Positions 4,803 through 5,053 of a stretch of 5,053 nt of DNA are shown here, in pieces. The stretch comes from Propionibacteriaceae bacterium (GTDB taxonomy: Bacteria > Actinomycetota > Actinomycetes > Propionibacteriales > Propionibacteriaceae). The translations under genes and the position numbers were made by a program. Position 1 is the first letter of the stretch; each line of letters opens with the position of its first letter. The notes beneath the pieces were generated by a model that saw only the letters and a list, made by a program, of their open reading frames with translations, did no database searches and was not told the origin of the DNA. The stretch spans positions 1 to 5,053 of the forward strand of contig JAISCH010000275.1 in the NCBI GenBank assembly GCA_031265725.1, in the 5' to 3' direction.

Positions 4803-5053
4803 TTATTTGATAGCGCCTGCCGCCATGCCTCTTTCGAAGAATTTTTGCAGGCTGATGTAGGCGATGACCTCGGGCAACGCAGTGAGCACCGCCCCGGCCA
4901 ATTGTTTGGTCTGGTCGTCGGAGTACTGGCTACGGAAGTATTGTGGCAATTGCGTCACCACCTGATGCTCAGCATTCTGCAGGAAGGCCAACGGCAGCAA
5001 ATAGGCATTCCAGGCGTTGATGAACACCAGCACGATGATCGCCGCCGCCATCG
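4803..5053 (-). CDS. ABC sugar-importer permease, MalG type (C-terminal about 83 residues; gene enters from the right edge)
   Basis: The inner-membrane permease subunit of a carbohydrate uptake ABC transporter of the CUT1 (maltose-type) family; it would pair with a MalF-like permease, a binding protein and an ATPase encoded to the right or elsewhere. The frame is open to the window edge, so the Met near 5051 is internal. Seen: a hydrophobic segment through IIVLVFINAWNAYLLPLAFL, where the WNAYLLPL run matches the conserved WNxFLLPL of this family, a polar periplasmic-type loop with QLPQYFRSQYSDD, and a last membrane helix LAGAVLTALPEVIAYISLQKFF ending in the typical FERGMAAGAIK tail. The EAA loop that docks the ATPase would lie upstream, outside the window. 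The stop at 4803 is 66 nt before the VOC start, close enough for one operon. Confidence 0.9.
   Translation of the reverse strand, partial: MAAAIIVLVFINAWNAYLLPLAFLQNAEHQVVTQLPQYFRSQYSDDQTKQLAGAVLTALPEVIAYISLQKFFERGMAAGAIK

Overview
The window holds seven genes, all read leftward on the minus strand, with two of them cut by the window edges. Gaps are 3 to 120 nt, so this looks like the middle and distal part of one sugar/glycoside-utilisation operon whose promoter lies beyond the right edge. No rRNA, tRNA, CRISPR, insertion sequence or phage feature is visible. GC content is roughly 55-60% by eye, codons favour G/C at the third position, and several genes have Shine-Dalgarno sites of the AGGAG/AAAGGAG type. 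This fits a moderately high-GC bacterium, perhaps an actinomycete of the Propionibacteriaceae or Bifidobacteriaceae kind, but the taxonomic guess is weak.

Layout in the direction of transcription (right to left): (1) the C-terminal end of a MalG-type ABC sugar-importer permease, 5053-4803; (2) a VOC (glyoxalase/dioxygenase-fold) protein with three beta-alpha-beta modules, 4736-3945; (3) and (4) two tandem cytoplasmic clan GH-A (cellulase/GH5-like) glycosidases of 325 residues each, about 75% identical, 3914-2937 and 2816-1839; (5) a 4-oxalocrotonate-tautomerase superfamily protein resembling malonate semialdehyde decarboxylase, 1808-1443; (6) a hydroxypyruvate-isomerase-like TIM barrel, 1439-666; (7) the first 213 residues of a zinc-dependent medium-chain dehydrogenase of the sorbitol/xylitol dehydrogenase type, 640 to the left edge.

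The genes suggest import of a small glycoside or oligosaccharide by the ABC transporter, intracellular hydrolysis by the paired glycosidases, which have no signal peptide, and then processing of the released sugar or aglycone by isomerase, tautomerase, VOC enzyme and polyol/sugar dehydrogenase. The substrate cannot be read from the sequence. The mix of a VOC protein and a tautomerase with sugar enzymes is not a standard textbook sugar pathway, and it is the main reason to look further.

The only sizeable non-coding stretch is the 120 nt between the two glycosidase genes (2817-2936). It carries a 48-nt two-tier hairpin without a U-tract and a separate perfect 7-10-7 inverted repeat close to the downstream ribosome-binding site. 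These may make a processing, stability or regulatory point that sets the relative dose of the two paralogues.
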